A stretch of 64,000 bases of DNA from Paraburkholderia sp. PGU19. GTDB taxonomy: Bacteria > Pseudomonadota > Gammaproteobacteria > Burkholderiales > Burkholderiaceae. Shown here in pieces: positions 62,004-64,000 of this stretch. The translations under genes and the position numbers were made by a program. Each line of letters opens with the position of its first letter. The stretch's first letter is position 1. The notes under the pieces are model-generated. The model did not search any database. It saw only the letters and a program-made list of their open reading frames with translations, and was not told the DNA's origin. The stretch lies in the NCBI RefSeq assembly GCF_013426915.1, contig NZ_AP023179.1, positions 868,001-932,000 on the forward strand, written 5' to 3'.

Positions 62004-62656
62004 CATTACGCGCCGCGTTGGTCGCTGCGTTGCTTGCTACGGTGAGCGTGAGTTCGTACGCGGCGACACAGCAGACGCAGTCTCAAGCGCAAAACGGCAA
62101 CACCGCGCTCGTCTCGCAGGTCGCGTCGCGTCTTGCGCAAACGAAGGGCGTGCGCGCGCAGTTCACGCAGACACAGACGCTGTCCGCGATGAAGCAGCCT
62201 TTGGTGAGCACGGGCACGCTTGTGTTTTTCCGCGAGCGCGGCGTAATTTGGCGCGTCGATACGCCGTACAAGGCGACGTATGTGATCACCGACTCAGGCG
62301 TCAGCGAAGTCGACTCGAACGGTAAGCGCGTCAATAAGAAAAGCGCGCAGGGCGTGCGTGGCGTCGCGCAAGTGTCGAAGATGATGCGCGCGATGCTAGG
62401 CGGCGATCTGTCCGCGCTCTATTCGCAGTTCGATGTCGACGCGCAGGGCACGCCGTCGCAATGGAAGCTCGAACTGAAGCCGAACCAGCCGCAGCTCGCG
62501 CAGTCGATCAAGGGCTTGCAGATGACGGGCGGCGAGTTCCTGCAGTCGTTGCGCATCACGCTGGCGAATGGCGATGTCACGCAGATCGAGTTCACGAAGA
62601 GCGAAGCGATCGACGATCTCTCGTCCGACGAGCGCACGCTGCTTGGAGCACAATGA
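61991..62656 (+). CDS. LolA-like outer-membrane lipoprotein carrier
   Basis: The 221-residue protein has a signal peptide (ALVAALLATVSVSSYAATQ) and a LolA fold: VASRLAQTKGVRAQFTQTQT, the GTLVFFRERGVIWRVDTPYK strand and VITDSGVSEVDSNG. LolA carries lipoproteins across the periplasm; the cluster-linked copies are thought to move the polyene lipid to the outer membrane instead. It lies between the thioesterase and the MMPL exporter in the same operon. Confidence 0.88.
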   Translation: MVTLTLRAALVAALLATVSVSSYAATQQTQSQAQNGNTALVSQVASRLAQTKGVRAQFTQTQTLSAMKQPLVSTGTLVFFRERGVIWRVDTPYKATYVITDSGVSEVDSNGKRVNKKSAQGVRGVAQVSKMMRAMLGGDLSALYSQFDVDAQGTPSQWKLELKPNQPQLAQSIKGLQMTGGEFLQSLRITLANGDVTQIEFTKSEAIDDLSSDERTLLGAQ

Positions 62657-64000
62657 TGCTGATGGCGCGACAGTGGACCAAGACGCAGTTGTGGGGCATC
62701 CGGGCCGCATGGCTCGTGCTCGCGCTCGTCGCGTCGCTGTACTGCGTCTTTCGTTTCATGGGCCCGTCGCCGCTGGAGACGAATCTCCTCGCGCTGCTGC
62801 CCGCGACGGAAGCCGATCCTGTCGCTGAAAAAGCCGTCGATACACTCGCTAACGCGCTCGGCGACCGCACGGTGTTTCTGGTGACGGACAAGGACGACAC
62901 GCGCGCGAAAGCGGCGGCGAAACAGTTCGGCTCGGCGTTGCAGACAAGCGGTGCGTTCGCGTCGGTGACGGCGGAGTTGCCGCCGTTCGACATGTCGCAG
63001 ATCGGCGGGCTGTACATGCCGTATCGCTTCGGCCTGTTGACGCGAGACGACCGCGACGCGATCGCCAATAGCACGGCATCGCTGCACGACGCGCTGATGC
63101 AGCGCCTCTACAACCCGGTGCGCGGCCCGCTCGCCACGCAACTCGCCGACGATCCATTCGCCTGGCTCGAACACTTCCTGAGCGCCTTGCCGCTCGCCAC
63201 GTCGAATCTCGATCTCGAAGACAACATGCTCGTCGCGCATCGCGGCGACCTGACGAACGTGCTCGTCGTGACGACGCTGCCCGGTTCCGCGTACGAATCG
63301 CAGACGCAGCGCACGGTGCTGTCGGCTGTTGCGCAGGCGCAGGCAGCGCTGAAAGCGAGCTATCCCGATGCGAGCGTCGCGCGCACGGGCGCCGTGTTCT
63401 ATGCGGAATCGGCTCGCAGCGCGTCGGAGCGCGAAGTGCATCTGATCGGCGTCGCGTCCGCGTGCGGCATCGCGCTGCTGATGCTGTGGGTGTTCCGCTC
63501 GCCGCGTCTGTTGCTGTTCGGGTTCGTGTCGACAGCGCTCGGCATCGTTTGCGCGCTCGCTGTCACGATGCTCGTGTTCGGCAAGCTGCATCTGCTGACG
63601 CTCGTGTTCGGCGCGAGCCTGATCGGCGAGGCCGTCGATTATTCGATTCAATATTTCGTCGTCTACCTTGGTGCGCAGCGTGGCTGGAACGCGCGGCAGG
63701 GCGCTCGCTCGGTGCGGCCTGCGCTGACTGTTGCGCTCGCGACGAGCCTGCTCGGTTACGCGATCCTCGCGTGGGTGCCGTTCCCGGCGCTCAAGCAGAT
63801 TGCGTGCTTTGCGATCGCCGGGATCTGCACGGCGTTCGTGTCCGTGCTGTGGCTGCTGCCCGTGATGCTCGTCAAGGGGCCGAAGCATGCGCAGCGGCGT
63901 CTCTTCCTGCGCGCCGCGACGCTACTCGAACGGTGGCATTCGGCTATCGGCGGGCGGCGCGCGTGGATCGTCGCAGGCGTGCTCGTGCTGATCGCGATTC
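62653..64000 (+). CDS. MMPL/RND-type exporter (partial, runs off the right edge)
   Basis: The frame is open from ATG 62653 to the end of the window, giving the first 449 residues. It starts with one membrane helix (LWGIRAAWLVLALVASLYCV), a long periplasmic loop with GAVFYAESARSASEREVHL, then five or so helices (VASACGIALLMLWVFR, LLLFGFVSTALGIVCALAV, LHLLTLVFGASLIGEAVDYS, ALTVALATSLLGYAILAW, IACFAIAGICTAFVSVLWLL). The GEAVDYSIQYF stretch is a hallmark of the RND/MMPL family, with the Asp of the transport relay. Such proteins carry the aryl polyene product out of the inner membrane. The start overlaps the LolA-like gene by four bases. Confidence 0.9.
   Translation, partial: MMLMARQWTKTQLWGIRAAWLVLALVASLYCVFRFMGPSPLETNLLALLPATEADPVAEKAVDTLANALGDRTVFLVTDKDDTRAKAAAKQFGSALQTSGAFASVTAELPPFDMSQIGGLYMPYRFGLLTRDDRDAIANSTASLHDALMQRLYNPVRGPLATQLADDPFAWLEHFLSALPLATSNLDLEDNMLVAHRGDLTNVLVVTTLPGSAYESQTQRTVLSAVAQAQAALKASYPDASVARTGAVFYAESARSASEREVHLIGVASACGIALLMLWVFRSPRLLLFGFVSTALGIVCALAVTMLVFGKLHLLTLVFGASLIGEAVDYSIQYFVVYLGAQRGWNARQGARSVRPALTVALATSLLGYAILAWVPFPALKQIACFAIAGICTAFVSVLWLLPVMLVKGPKHAQRRLFLRAATLLERWHSAIGGRRAWIVAGVLVLIAI

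Overview
The window is GC-rich chromosomal DNA from a betaproteobacterium of the Burkholderia sensu lato group, most likely Paraburkholderia or a close relative. I base this on the codon use, an OmpC-type Burkholderia porin, the rph-rdgB-hemW and yicC-gmk-rpoZ-spoT blocks, minCDE, a pqiABC set and an aryl polyene type gene cluster. Species cannot be fixed from sequence reading alone. I see no insertion sequence, prophage, CRISPR array or rRNA operon; most of the window is core genome with a few accessory patches.

Layout. 1-150 is the tail of a response regulator. 388-867 is a glycine-zipper protein. 893-10467 is one tightly packed set: a tripartite RND efflux system (lipoprotein adaptor, inner-membrane pump, outer-membrane factor) that runs directly, with stop/start overlaps, into pqiA-pqiB-pqiC. 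Next come map, a GNAT acetyltransferase, minCDE, a YXWGXW-type exported protein, a tiny lipoprotein, a ClC channel (minus), waaC, a 635-base intergenic region with a structured minus-strand element, a second tiny lipoprotein, a small membrane protein, an MHS-family MFS transporter and a TonB-like lipoprotein. 21689-23756 is an accessory islet that looks like an orphan polymorphic toxin with immunity-like genes. tRNA-Ser follows, then hemW-rdgB-rph (minus) opposite yicC, gmk, rpoZ and spoT (plus), a NinX-like gene, two identical tRNA-Arg genes and greB.

32958-38095 holds a porin, a well-formed intergenic sRNA candidate, a cold-shock gene with a long leader, a DEDDh exonuclease/GIY-YIG fusion, an exported chorismate mutase and a 49-residue gene. 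38319-43023 is a putative copper-linked operon: DUF2946 small protein, TonB-dependent receptor, Asp-box protein with a His/Met-rich tail, and a thioredoxin-fold protein. A LysR regulator stands opposite a CoA-transferase/acyl-CoA dehydrogenase pair. tRNA-Thr, fbp, a HigBA toxin-antitoxin pair, pepN, a DUF4136 lipoprotein and a GDT1/UPF0016 exporter behind a yybP-ykoY manganese riboswitch complete this part.

53818-64000 is the first half of an aryl polyene type biosynthesis cluster, transcribed rightward with overlapping genes: ketoacyl-synthase-like protein, acyltransferase, two acyl carrier proteins, a membrane protein, an AMP-ligase fused to a dehydratase, a glycosyltransferase-acyltransferase with a one-base frameshift, an aromatic amino acid ammonia-lyase, a thioesterase, a LolA-like protein and the start of an MMPL exporter that leaves the window. 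By analogy with known clusters, the lyase would make the aryl starter, the ligase would load it on an ACP, and the acyltransferase/LolA/MMPL proteins would attach and export the pigment lipid; the elongating synthase and ketoreductase should lie beyond the right edge.
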